DNA from: CAYJXJ01 sp964374095
GTDB lineage: Bacteria; Elusimicrobiota; Elusimicrobia; UBA1565; UBA9628
Direction of reading: 5' to 3'
NCBI GenBank assembly: GCA_964374095.1
Contig: CAYJXJ010000099.1
Location: 1-16,976, forward strand
DNA: 16,976 nucleotides
Shown: one piece after another, positions 1 through 6,971 of the stretch
Layout: each line of letters starts with the position of its first letter
How positions within the stretch are numbered: position 1 is the first letter of the stretch
Position numbers and translations under genes: made by a program
The notes under the pieces: generated by a model
What the model was told of the DNA's origin: nothing
The model's input: the letters and a program-made list of their open reading frames with translations, nothing else
Databases searched by the model: none

Positions 1-578
1 TTCCGATCTTCGGCGGGGTCCTGCTCCTGGCCGCGGTCGCGGCGCCCGCCTTCCGCGGGCGCCTTCCGGACCCCGCCCTTGTGCCGGCCGCGGGCGCCGC
101 GCTCGCGGCGCTCGGCGCCGGGCTCTGGCTCTCCGCCCGGTCGGGCGCCCCGGGGATGGCCGGGGGCGCGGCCGCGGGGCTGCTCCTGGGGGCTTTGGCC
201 CTGGGGGCGGCGCGCGTCGCCGAGCCCCACCTGAGCGCCCTCCGGGTGGGGCGAAGCATCGCGTCTCAGGCCGGTTCCCAGGACCTGATCTACGCCTACG
301 GCACCCACCTCCACGGGCTGTCCTACTACGCCCGCCGCCCGGTGGACCGCTTCATCTATTGGATCGGGGAACTCCACTACGCCAAGCGCAACCCCGAGAA
401 CGACGCCCTCTGGGGAGACGACAACGCGATCCGGGCCCTGCCCCTGCGCTCCCGCGCGGTCTACGTCGTGCTGCGGCGCTCCGAGGCCCCGCACCTGCGC
501 GGCCTGATCGAACCGGGGGCGTTGAAGGAGTTGACGACCTACGGCCGCTGGGCCCTGGCCAAGGTGACGGAGGACTAG
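1..578 (+). CDS. C-terminal part of an ArnT/GT39-like membrane glycosyltransferase (5' end outside window)
   Basis: The reading frame is open from base 3, so the gene starts upstream of the window; the GTG at 81 is only an internal codon. The visible start holds Ala/Leu/Gly-rich hydrophobic stretches that look like the last membrane helices. A soluble tail follows with a pattern seen in dolichyl-phosphate-mannose or ArnT-type transferases: DLIYAYGTHLHGLSYYARRP, then VDRFIYWIGEL, then YVVLRR near the end. Family members move a sugar from a polyprenyl-phosphate donor onto lipid A, protein or another envelope acceptor on the outer face of the inner membrane. The catalytic N-terminal loop is not in the window, so donor and acceptor cannot be stated. 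The stop TAG (576-578) lies in a CTAG shared with the convergent RDD gene. The family call is moderately sure; the specificity is unknown. Confidence 0.6.
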   Translation, partial: PIFGGVLLLAAVAAPAFRGRLPDPALVPAAGAALAALGAGLWLSARSGAPGMAGGAAAGLLLGALALGAARVAEPHLSALRVGRSIASQAGSQDLIYAYGTHLHGLSYYARRPVDRFIYWIGELHYAKRNPENDALWGDDNAIRALPLRSRAVYVVLRRSEAPHLRGLIEPGALKELTTYGRWALAKVTED

Positions 579-1498
579 TTTTCGGGCGGGGCGGTCGCCT
601 CCGGGGCCGGCGGGAGAGGGACAGGCAGGGCCAGCCCCGGGGGAATCGCGACCGGTCCGTCGATGCTCACTCGGGTATTCTTGCGGTCCAAGGCCGCGGC
701 CGTGATCCGATAGCGGACGTTGCCGGCTTCGATCTGGAAGAGGTTGGGATGGTAAAGGTCGAGCATGGCGCTCTTGAACTGCTCGACATCGCCGCTGGCG
801 TTGGCGATCTCGTTCAAGGACGCGGAGTAGACCCCGGTTTCGGCCTTGATCTTCTCCTCGATCTGAGCGATGATGTAGAGTCCGTCCTGGGCCCGCCCGA
901 TCGCCTTGAGATCGTTGGGCGTCGGCTGGGTCACGACGAAAAAGACGCTGCCCAACACCATGCCCAAGATCATGCAGACCGAACCGACGAACACGACCGC
1001 CGACTCGCCGCGGGCGCGCGCGCGGTTTTCCGCGACGACCGCGCCCGAGATCAGATCATGCAGCGCCCGCGACTCGGGGTGCAGCAATGCGATCAGGAAG
1101 CCGAAGTTGCACAGGGGGGTGCTCAGGAGATAACCGAAGGCTCGGACGGCGGAGCGCGCCGCGCCGAGGGGCCGGCCCTGGCGATCGACGACGGCGAGGC
1201 TCATCATGCGCTTGCCGATGGTGCCCCCGGAAACGTTGCCCAGGAACTGGTAGAGCCAGCACATGACGATCCACGCCCCGGCCAGCATCGTGGGAAAGTT
1301 CGCCACCGAAAGCAGGCGCGGGAACTTGAGCAGGGCCCCGACCCAACAGATATAGTACCCCGCGACGAACGGAAATCCGTCGATCATGTAGGCGATCAGA
1401 CGGTCGCTGATCTTGCCGGGCCTCAGCTCCGCCTGGGCCGGCGGGGGGGGGGCCGAGGGCGAGAGGCCGGCGAGTCCCTGGGATCCCATTTCGGTCAT
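575..1498 (-). CDS. RDD-family membrane protein with pilin-like C-terminal domain
   Basis: A 307-residue protein. The Pro/Ala-rich N-terminus (1-28) is followed by an RDD domain at about 29-160: KISDRLIAYMIDG with the diagnostic Arg/Asp residues, hydrophobic helices around 42-57 and 69-87, a GGTIGKRMM turn, a third helix near 121-140, and LHDLISGAVV. A fourth helix lies at 168-190. The remaining 115 residues look extracytoplasmic: an amphipathic helix (IEEKIKAETGVYSASLNEI) and then GNVRYRITAAAL, resembling the globular part of type II/IV pseudopilins. RDD proteins are poorly defined; some are implicated in transport. The start at 1498 is favoured by a promoter just upstream, although Met4 (1489) is possible because no Shine-Dalgarno is visible for either. 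The gene converges on the glycosyltransferase and overlaps its stop codon. The C-terminal assignment is my inference. Confidence 0.8.
   Translation of the reverse strand: MTEMGSQGLAGLSPSAPPPPAQAELRPGKISDRLIAYMIDGFPFVAGYYICWVGALLKFPRLLSVANFPTMLAGAWIVMCWLYQFLGNVSGGTIGKRMMSLAVVDRQGRPLGAARSAVRAFGYLLSTPLCNFGFLIALLHPESRALHDLISGAVVAENRARARGESAVVFVGSVCMILGMVLGSVFFVVTQPTPNDLKAIGRAQDGLYIIAQIEEKIKAETGVYSASLNEIANASGDVEQFKSAMLDLYHPNLFQIEAGNVRYRITAAALDRKNTRVSIDGPVAIPPGLALPVPLPPAPEATAPPEN
1443..1452. repeat. 10-base G homopolymer (poly-C in the RDD coding strand)
   Basis: Ten consecutive G on the plus strand read as ten C in the RDD gene, encoding the Pro run at residues 17-20, about 50 bases after the start codon. 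It is the longest homopolymer I noticed in the window. Such tracts near a 5' coding end are typical slipped-strand sites, so a one-base change would frameshift the protein before its RDD domain. Confidence 0.9.
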
Positions 1499-1509
1499 CG
1501 CGCAGCGAG

Positions 1510-1538
1510 AGTATAACAGACCGCCCGGCGATTCTCAA
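1510..1538 (-). promoter_or_regulatory. sigma70-type promoter of the RDD gene
   Basis: Read on the minus strand: TTGAGA (1538-1533), a 17-base spacer, then TATACT (1515-1510) with an upstream TG. Five of six bases match consensus in the -10 hexamer and four in the -35. Only 11 bases separate the -10 from the ATG at 1498, so the predicted transcript start lies about 5 bases before the start codon. Confidence 0.7.
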
Positions 1539-1654
1539 CCCGGAACCTCCCGGTCCCCGGGGTTTTGAGGGCGCGTCCGGGCCCAATGCGCCGTGGGTCC
1601 AATGCCCGCCCCGCCGCGCCCCAATCGGCCTAGGGGGACCGCCGGAGCCTTTCC

Positions 1655-1672
1655 TATAATCCGAACAGGAGG
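1655..1672 (+). promoter_or_regulatory. -10 box and strong Shine-Dalgarno of the MFS-type gene
   Basis: A perfect TATAAT sits at 1655-1660. No convincing -35 is seen 15-19 bases upstream, where the sequence is G-rich. AGGAGG at 1667-1672 lies 9 bases before the ATG at 1682 and fixes that start. Unlike the ACT and amidotransferase genes, this one has room for a normal leader, although transcription from this -10 would start almost on the Shine-Dalgarno. Confidence 0.5.
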
Positions 1673-1681
1673 GGGGTACTC

Positions 1682-4060
1682 ATGAAATTTCTCCGGTTCT
1701 CCGTCGCCCTTGCGGTCGCTCTCGTTTCGCCGGGACTGCTCCCCTATCAGGCTCTAGCCCGGGTCGTCTCCGTGCGGGTGAGAACACCCGTCAACCCGGC
1801 GCCCAACGCCGGGGCGGGATCTCGCGCCACGCTCACCGGCTCCCTCTCCCGGTCCGCATTATCCAATCTCTCCGGGTCCTTCGCACCCTTGCCGTCCTTC
1901 ACGGGCCCCTCCGTCCGTTCCGAAACCGCCGCGGGAGCCTTCGCGGGGTTATCGGCGGTTCCCGCCGCGCCCGACATTTCGGTTGCGGGACCGTCCCTCG
2001 GATCAATCGCGGGCGCCCCCGCGGACGCCGACGTCCGCCCCGCTCCCTTCGCGTCGCCCTCCATTTTCTCTCCGCAGGCCGGACCGACCGATTCCGACCC
2101 CGCGGCCAAGCCGGGTTCCCCGGCCGGCCGCCGCCAAACCGCGGGAAGTCTTCCCCCGGCCATCGGCAGGAAATTCGCCGCGCTGATGAGGGCTTTCCGG
2201 GCGCGCCCGGATCCGGGGACGGTTCCGGCCGGACCGGTTGGGGAGATTCCCGACGCCTTCACCGCCGCCCGCTTCGGCCTCACGCCGACGCCGGCCCCGC
2301 CTTCCGACCCTGGGCTCAAGACTCAGGGCGGCCGGGCGCAGCCCCCGGCAGCCGCGCCCGTCGCCGCCGAGGACGGAACAAAATCAAAGGGCAAGGGTTG
2401 GCTCGGACTCGGGGCGGTCGTCGCCGCGCTCATCGGCGGCATGCTCGTCATGCAGCTCGGCTTGGAGGCGCAGGGCGCGGCGATGGCCCAGCTCACCGAG
2501 GACGCCTTCGGCGACTTTTCGATTCTCGCGCAAGTCACGATCTTTGCCAGCATCGGCAGCATCATCGGCCAGCAGTTGTCCCAGTTCTTCAGCGGCAAGT
2601 TCGGCCTCACCAAGACCTTCTACGGCGCCCATGTCCTGCGCGCGGCTTCCCTGGGAGCGATGGTCTTCCTGTTGGGCACGGGGATGATGCCCCTGCCCTT
2701 GATGTTCCTCTTCTACGCCTTGAACGGGATCGTCACCGGGATCGCCGTCACCGCCGAAGGCACGCTGCGCAAGTTCCTGCTCGCCCAGCAAGGCGTCAGC
2801 CAGCAGAAGTTCCGGACCTGGTGGCAGCTATTGGCCGAAATCGTGGCCGTTCCGGCCCCGATGGTCCTGGGGGCGCTGGTGCTCAGCGTCGGCGCCGGCT
2901 GGATCACCGCCCTCTACCCCGCCACCATACTCGCCGGCTTGATGGTTTTTCTCATGTTGAAGGTCATCCCGTGGAACGCCGCGCGCCGCATCGAGGCCCT
3001 GGCCGCGCCCGCCGCCCCGGCCCCGGCGGCGTCTCCGGCGCCCGACGCGCCGGCCGTCGGCCGCTGGCAGAGGATCAAGAACGCCTTCAAGCAGATCTTC
3101 GTCAACATGGAGGAGGGCAAGGAGTTCGTTTTCAAAACTCCGTTTCTGAAGTACTCGTTGATGGGCGCCGTTATTTTCGACCTCATGAACGTCCTGATCT
3201 ACCGCCTCATCACCCCGGGCTACGGCAAGCTGGTCGCCGGCTCCGCCGGGATGGCCGCGGTGCAGGGCAATCTCGTGGGGATGTTCAGCTTGGGCGGACT
3301 GCTTCTGGCCGCGACTTTCCTCCTCCTGGAGCGGTTCGGCAAGAAGCGCCACGAGGCGATGAGCCCGGAGGAGAAGTCCCGGAGCGAACGCGCCTCCATG
3401 CTGCGCTGGACGCTGTGGGGCGTGCCCGCCCTGGCGCTCCTCGGCGTCATGGCCTTCAACTTGACGCTTCCCTTCGCGCCGTTGATGTTCATGGATGTGA
3501 ACTGGATCCCAAGCACCGTGCTGGCCGCGGCCCTGATCCCCTTCGGGTTCTTCCAAGTCGCCGCGTCGATCAAGCTGAACTCCTACTTCAACGAGAAGCT
3601 CCCTCCCGACCCCGCCAAGGTCCAGAAAGCCCTCGCCTTCTCCGGCTCGGCGATGACCGCGCTGTCGATCGTGGTGATGCTGGCGCTCAAGCCCCTGTTC
3701 GGCGACCTGGCCGGCTTCAACCCGTTCCCGTGGCTGGCCGCCGCCCTCGTGCCGCTCGGCGCGCTTCTGTTCTTCATCCAGCGCAAGCTCGCGGCCGCCA
3801 CCAAACCCGCGGAGGGCGCGGCCGCGAATCGGGCCGGGACCGAAAAGGGCGCGGGCGGCTTTGTCGGCGTGCTTCTCGGCGTCGTCGCCGCGGCCCTGGT
3901 CCTCTCCGCCCTGCCCTTCATCCCGGGCCTCGGCGGCCTCGTGGCCGGCCTCGGGGTGCTTGGAAAATTCGCCCTGCACGTGGGCGTCGCTCTCGCCCTG
4001 CCCGCCGCCGGCTTTTTCGCCGACCGCGCCCTGAGACGGCGCCCCCGGCTAGGTCCTTAG
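1682..4060 (+). CDS. polytopic transporter of MFS type with signal peptide and long disordered N-terminal extension
   Basis: A 792-residue protein. Residues 1-26 form a classical signal peptide (basic start, SVALAVALVSPGLL core, ALA-R cleavage-like site). Residues 27 to about 235 are Pro/Ala/Ser/Gly-rich with no helix pattern and look disordered. The membrane core starts with GWLGLGAVVAALIGGMLVMQ near 238. I count twelve hydrophobic segments to about residue 700, with a soluble basic loop in the middle (about 440-490), which suits a 6+6 MFS fold. Two further hydrophobic segments follow at the C-terminus. Typical MFS proteins are 400-500 residues without signal peptide or extension. No substrate signature is recognised, so efflux or uptake cannot be told apart. 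The start is fixed by AGGAGG 9 bases upstream. MFS is the best guess; another twelve-helix carrier family is possible. Confidence 0.65.
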   Translation: MKFLRFSVALAVALVSPGLLPYQALARVVSVRVRTPVNPAPNAGAGSRATLTGSLSRSALSNLSGSFAPLPSFTGPSVRSETAAGAFAGLSAVPAAPDISVAGPSLGSIAGAPADADVRPAPFASPSIFSPQAGPTDSDPAAKPGSPAGRRQTAGSLPPAIGRKFAALMRAFRARPDPGTVPAGPVGEIPDAFTAARFGLTPTPAPPSDPGLKTQGGRAQPPAAAPVAAEDGTKSKGKGWLGLGAVVAALIGGMLVMQLGLEAQGAAMAQLTEDAFGDFSILAQVTIFASIGSIIGQQLSQFFSGKFGLTKTFYGAHVLRAASLGAMVFLLGTGMMPLPLMFLFYALNGIVTGIAVTAEGTLRKFLLAQQGVSQQKFRTWWQLLAEIVAVPAPMVLGALVLSVGAGWITALYPATILAGLMVFLMLKVIPWNAARRIEALAAPAAPAPAASPAPDAPAVGRWQRIKNAFKQIFVNMEEGKEFVFKTPFLKYSLMGAVIFDLMNVLIYRLITPGYGKLVAGSAGMAAVQGNLVGMFSLGGLLLAATFLLLERFGKKRHEAMSPEEKSRSERASMLRWTLWGVPALALLGVMAFNLTLPFAPLMFMDVNWIPSTVLAAALIPFGFFQVAASIKLNSYFNEKLPPDPAKVQKALAFSGSAMTALSIVVMLALKPLFGDLAGFNPFPWLAAALVPLGALLFFIQRKLAAATKPAEGAAANRAGTEKGAGGFVGVLLGVVAAALVLSALPFIPGLGGLVAGLGVLGKFALHVGVALALPAAGFFADRALRRRPRLGP

Positions 4061-4102
4061 ACCTAGCCTGGGCACGGGACCAAGGACCCTCCACCCGGAG
4101 GG
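4047..4102 (+). terminator. two hairpins at the end of the transporter gene, possible terminator
   Basis: A 9-bp stem (GGCTAGGTC at 4047-4055 and GACCTAGCC at 4060-4068, loop CTTA) spans the stop codon of the transporter. A second stem follows (CCCTCC at 4087-4092, GGAGGG at 4097-4102, four-base loop). Only a weak T-containing stretch (ACTTTCGCCTTAATAATT) comes after it, so intrinsic termination is uncertain. Confidence 0.35.
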
Positions 4103-4133
4103 ACTTTCGCCTTAATAATTGAGGGCCGATGGA

Positions 4134-4183
4134 CCTGCGCCTCCAATTAGTAGAAGCGCAGGCCCCCGCGACCCCCCAGGAGG
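4134..4183 (+). promoter_or_regulatory. leader hairpin and Shine-Dalgarno of the secreted-protein gene
   Basis: CCTGCGC (4134-4140) pairs with GCGCAGG (4156-4162) around a 15-base AT-rich loop. AGGAGG (4178-4183) is 8 bases before the ATG at 4192 and selects that start over an in-frame ATG at 4129. No strong promoter was found between the two genes; TAATAA at 4113-4118 is only a weak -10 candidate, so readthrough from the transporter is possible. Confidence 0.55.
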
Positions 4184-4191
4184 TCAACCTC

Positions 4192-4995
4192 ATGTCCGTC
4201 CCCTCGCGCCTGTTGTTGCTCGCCGCCGCCGTGCTGCTGCCGTTCCAGACGCCCGCCGCCGCGCAAGAAGACGGATTCACTCCCGCCGAGATCGAAGCCG
4301 CCCGGCAGGACCCCAACTTCTTCAAGATCGACCCGAAGTCCGTGAGCATCGTCCGGCTGGGGCCGACGGTCACTCCAAAGGAAATCGCGCCGCCGCCGCA
4401 GGACCCCGCCGGAGAAGACCCCAACGTCATCCTGGACCGCATCATCAACATCGCCGCCAAGATCTGGGCCATCATCGAGAAGAACAAGCCCGTGGTCAAC
4501 ATCAACACCACCTACGCGACCGCGGTTCCCGAGGGCATCAAGAACTGGGGGCAGCTGGCGGGCTGGAAGCCTCCCCAGGGCACGATCTATGCCTTCGTCG
4601 CCAAGAACAAGTACGGCGGCCGCATGGTCGACGTCAAGTACCAGGTCCTGCGCACCTACGGGGGCAGCTACAAGGGCAAGGGCCAATACCTCACCGCCGT
4701 GACCGTCGAGCCCCTGCTCGTCGAGGTCATGTGGGGCTACAAGTTCGACCTTTCCGCCGAGGTCCCCGACAGCAGCGTCATCAACGTCGGCACCTCCGAG
4801 GACCCGATGGCCGCCATGCTCGCCATCCTCAAGTGGCGCATCCAGACCGTGCTGCAGGACACCTCGGGCCGCAGCGTCTACTACGTCCAGGGCAACGGCC
4901 TCTTCAAGGAAATGGGCGGGCCCTTCAACCGCGGGCTGACGGAGAAGGCGGGCCGCAAGATCGCGGCCGTCCCTCAGTCGGTCAAGTTCGACTGA
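4192..4995 (+). CDS. secreted protein of unknown function
   Basis: A 267-residue protein that I do not recognise. Residues 1-24 are a clear signal peptide (MSVPSR, a Leu/Ala core, then TPAAA before QEDG), so it should reach the periplasm or beyond. A Pro-rich linker near 60-77 precedes a predicted helix (NVILDRIINIAAKIWAIIEK, 78-97). A probably beta-rich domain follows (100-235) with many aromatic residues: VVNINTTYA, GWKPPQGTIYAFVAKNKYGG, VDVKYQVLRTYGG, LLVEVMWGYKFDL and SVYYVQGNG. No Cys and no catalytic motif stand out. There is no helix after the signal peptide that would anchor it. It lies between the transporter and the ACT gene on the same strand, and the next gene has its own promoter. 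Function cannot be given. Confidence 0.85.
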   Translation: MSVPSRLLLLAAAVLLPFQTPAAAQEDGFTPAEIEAARQDPNFFKIDPKSVSIVRLGPTVTPKEIAPPPQDPAGEDPNVILDRIINIAAKIWAIIEKNKPVVNINTTYATAVPEGIKNWGQLAGWKPPQGTIYAFVAKNKYGGRMVDVKYQVLRTYGGSYKGKGQYLTAVTVEPLLVEVMWGYKFDLSAEVPDSSVINVGTSEDPMAAMLAILKWRIQTVLQDTSGRSVYYVQGNGLFKEMGGPFNRGLTEKAGRKIAAVPQSVKFD

Positions 4996-5011
4996 AGGTT
5001 TGCCGCGGCGC

Positions 5012-5041
5012 TTGCGCCCTCCCCGTATTGCGGTCTATAAT
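5012..5041 (+). promoter_or_regulatory. promoter of the ACT-domain gene
   Basis: TTGCGC (5012-5017), an 18-base spacer, then a perfect TATAAT (5036-5041). The ATG at 5053 is only 11 bases after the -10 and no Shine-Dalgarno is present, so the predicted 5' leader is about 4-5 bases. Confidence 0.65.
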
Positions 5042-5052
5042 CTGCGGGCGCC

Positions 5053-5451
5053 ATGAAAGTCGACGTCCTCAAGCAGTTCAGCATCTTTCTTCCTAATCGG
5101 CCGGGGGCGCTGAGCCGGCTCACGAAGATTCTCTGCGACGCGGGGATCAACGTGGTGGGTGTGGCCTCCGAAGTCCGGGATGACTCGGGCGTCGTGCGCA
5201 TCGCCGTCGGGGGGGATGTCGACCTCTCGAGCCTCCTGACCAAGAACGGCTTCTCGAGCATCGAATCGCGGCTGATCTCGGTCTTCGCCCTCGACAAGCC
5301 CGGGGAGCTCTACCGGATCGCCCGGGCTCTCGCCGACGGCAAGGTCAACATCACCACGGTCTACGGGACGGCCGTGGACGGCCTGTCTTCCCGCATCCTC
5401 ATGGCCGTCGAGAACACCGACAAGGCCCGGGCCATCCTCGAAGTGCTCTAG
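5053..5451 (+). CDS. tandem ACT-domain protein (probable amino-acid-binding regulator)
   Basis: A 132-residue protein made almost entirely of two ACT domains. The first (about 8-68) contains FLPNRPGALSRLTKILCDAGINVVGV, with the usual turn-plus-helix ligand loop. The second (about 75-132) repeats it as ALDKPGELYRIARALADGKVNI. ACT domains bind small ligands, mostly amino acids, at domain interfaces, and free-standing tandem forms act as sensors or regulatory subunits. No enzyme domain is attached and the partner is unknown. The start ATG at 5053 follows a promoter with almost no leader. The gap to the next gene (54 bases) contains another promoter, so it is probably a single-gene unit. Confidence in the ACT fold is high; the role is open. 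Confidence 0.88.
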   Translation: MKVDVLKQFSIFLPNRPGALSRLTKILCDAGINVVGVASEVRDDSGVVRIAVGGDVDLSSLLTKNGFSSIESRLISVFALDKPGELYRIARALADGKVNITTVYGTAVDGLSSRILMAVENTDKARAILEVL

Positions 5452-5469
5452 ACGCCGATCCCTCCGCGG

Positions 5470-5499
5470 TTGAGTACGGTCTCCCATGTTAAATATAAT
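5470..5499 (+). promoter_or_regulatory. promoter giving a probably leaderless amidotransferase/Bat operon mRNA
   Basis: TTGAGT (5470-5475), an 18-base spacer, then a perfect TATAAT (5494-5499). Only six bases separate the -10 from the ATG at 5506, so transcription should begin on or next to the A of the start codon. This is the first promoter of the long co-directional array ending with aspA. Confidence 0.7.
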
Positions 5500-5505
5500 C
5501 CCGCC

Positions 5506-6360
5506 ATGTGCCGCCTCTTCGCCCAAGTGGCCCCCACGGCCGCGAAGGCCTGCGACCTCCTGGTCGATTCCCCGTTTTCCCTTCTCAAGCAAAGTAATTT
5601 CGACCGCGGCAATCTCCAGAAGGACGGCTGGGGGATCGCCCATTTCGGGAACCACGGCAAGCCTTCGGTGTCGAAAAGCGCGGGCGCACCCTATGAAGAA
5701 TCCGCCCGCTTTGAGAAGGCCGCCCATGGCGCCGTGTCCCGGCTGGTCATCGGACACATCCGCGCGGCCTCCAACCCCAAGGGCCTGCCGCCGCGGCGCC
5801 TGCTCAGCAGGGCCAACGCCCAGCCCTTCACGGACGGGACGTGGGTTTTCGCCCACAATGGGACCCTTGAGATCCCCGATGAGGTCGCGGCCCGGCTGGG
5901 CCCGCTGCGGCGGGGCCTCAAGTCCGACAACGACAGCGAGGTCTATTTCTGGCAGTTCATCAAGTTCCTCCGCCGGACGAAGGACCCGGTCGAGGCCCTG
6001 AGGCGCTGCGTGCGCGAGGATTGGGAGCTGTGGAACACCGCCCGCCTCCGTCACCCCGAAAAAAAGGTGCCCTACACCAGCCTCAACGTCGTGGCCGGCA
6101 ACGGCAAGCGCCTGATCGCCTTCTGCCATTTCACGCCCCGGCCCGAGGCGACGTGGGGAGTCTGCAATCCCACCCAGCCCTGGCCCGTGATGTGTTTCTC
6201 GCGCCGGGAGGGCCGGCTCATCGTGGCCAGCGAGAACCTCGACCGCGGGCCCTGGACTCGCCTGCGCCCCACGGAGGCGCTGGTGGCCGAGCTGACCGCG
6301 CGAGGAACGCTGGCGCTCCGCCGGCGGCGCTTGAGCCCGCGCGCCCTGGGGGTCCCCTGA
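5506..6360 (+). CDS. class II glutamine amidotransferase (YafJ/EgtC-like)
   Basis: A 284-residue N-terminal-nucleophile hydrolase fold. The start must be the ATG at 5506, because the catalytic Cys is residue 2 (MCRLFA) and is exposed by Met removal; longer in-frame starts would bury it. Other family marks are QKDGWGIAHF (38-47), GHIRAAS (83-89), VFAHNGTL (114-121) and SDNDSE (140-145), which form the glutamine pocket and oxyanion region in class II enzymes. There is no attached synthase domain, so like YafJ it is a free-standing glutaminase-type protein with unknown acceptor. It is the first gene of the array; its TGA is separated by one base from the next ATG, which implies translational coupling with the HEAT protein. 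No Shine-Dalgarno precedes it, in keeping with a leaderless start. Confidence 0.88.
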   Translation: MCRLFAQVAPTAAKACDLLVDSPFSLLKQSNFDRGNLQKDGWGIAHFGNHGKPSVSKSAGAPYEESARFEKAAHGAVSRLVIGHIRAASNPKGLPPRRLLSRANAQPFTDGTWVFAHNGTLEIPDEVAARLGPLRRGLKSDNDSEVYFWQFIKFLRRTKDPVEALRRCVREDWELWNTARLRHPEKKVPYTSLNVVAGNGKRLIAFCHFTPRPEATWGVCNPTQPWPVMCFSRREGRLIVASENLDRGPWTRLRPTEALVAELTARGTLALRRRRLSPRALGVP

Positions 6361-6361
6361 T

Positions 6362-6961
6362 ATGGCCAAAGTGATCGCCATCGCGATCGCCTTCATCGTC
6401 GCGGCATTCTTCGCCTACAAGAAGCTGCTCTATAAGCCGCCGCCCGCGCCCCCGGTCGTCATCGAGGCGCCGCCGGAACCCCCGCCCCTGATCTCTCCGC
6501 AGGAGGAGGCCCGCGTGGCCAAGAGCGCCGAGGACATGGACCCCCTTGTCCGCATGGAGGCGATCATTCTCCTCGACAAGCTCAAGGCCCGCTCGGCCTA
6601 CCCGATCATGTTCGAGCGCCTGCACAAGGACGACGACACCGCGCTTCGCATCAAGATCATCACCCTGCTCGAGACCCGCAAGACCCCGGAGATCGCGCCG
6701 AACCTGGTGGCGGTGACGCGCGATCTCGGTTCGGACCCAAGCGTTCGAGTGGCCGCGCTCACGGCCCTGGCCAAGGTCGGCGATCTCACGACCGCCTCAG
6801 CGGTGGCCGACGCCCTCAAGGACCATGATGAAAGCGTCCGCAAGCAGGCTCTCAAGACCCTCAATGCCCTTCAGGATCTGCGCGAGGCCCAGGCCCAGGC
6901 GGCCCGGCAGATGGCCGAGGAGCTGAGGCGCCAGGCCGAGGAGGCCGCCAAGAATAAGTAA
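6362..6961 (+). CDS. membrane-anchored HEAT-repeat protein
   Basis: A 199-residue protein. Residues 3-19 (KVIAIAIAFIVAAFFAY) form a single N-terminal helix, an uncleaved anchor or signal. A Pro-rich linker follows (24-50). Residues about 56-170 are helical repeats with the HEAT/PBS-lyase pattern, for example DPLVRMEAIILLDKL, SDPSVRVAALTALAKVGD and DHDESVRKQALKTLNAL. The last 30 residues (QAQAARQMAEELRRQAEEAAKNK) are a charged helix or coiled coil. HEAT repeats bind other proteins, so a scaffold role is likely. It starts one base after the amidotransferase stop and ends 10 bases before moxR, which puts it inside the Bat array as a possible adaptor for MoxR or the Bat complex. That link is inference from position. 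Confidence 0.82.
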   Translation: MAKVIAIAIAFIVAAFFAYKKLLYKPPPAPPVVIEAPPEPPPLISPQEEARVAKSAEDMDPLVRMEAIILLDKLKARSAYPIMFERLHKDDDTALRIKIITLLETRKTPEIAPNLVAVTRDLGSDPSVRVAALTALAKVGDLTTASAVADALKDHDESVRKQALKTLNALQDLREAQAQAARQMAEELRRQAEEAAKNK

Positions 6962-6971
6962 GGGGACCGCC

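Noticed and set aside
2398..4122. A 574-codon plus-strand frame inside the transporter gene
   Set aside because: Arg/Pro/Gly-rich translation typical of an out-of-frame reading of GC-rich coding DNA; the transporter frame has signal peptide and helices.
5470..5505. A longer amidotransferase starting at an upstream TTG
   Set aside because: It would bury the catalytic Cys at residue 14 and would place the promoter inside the coding region.
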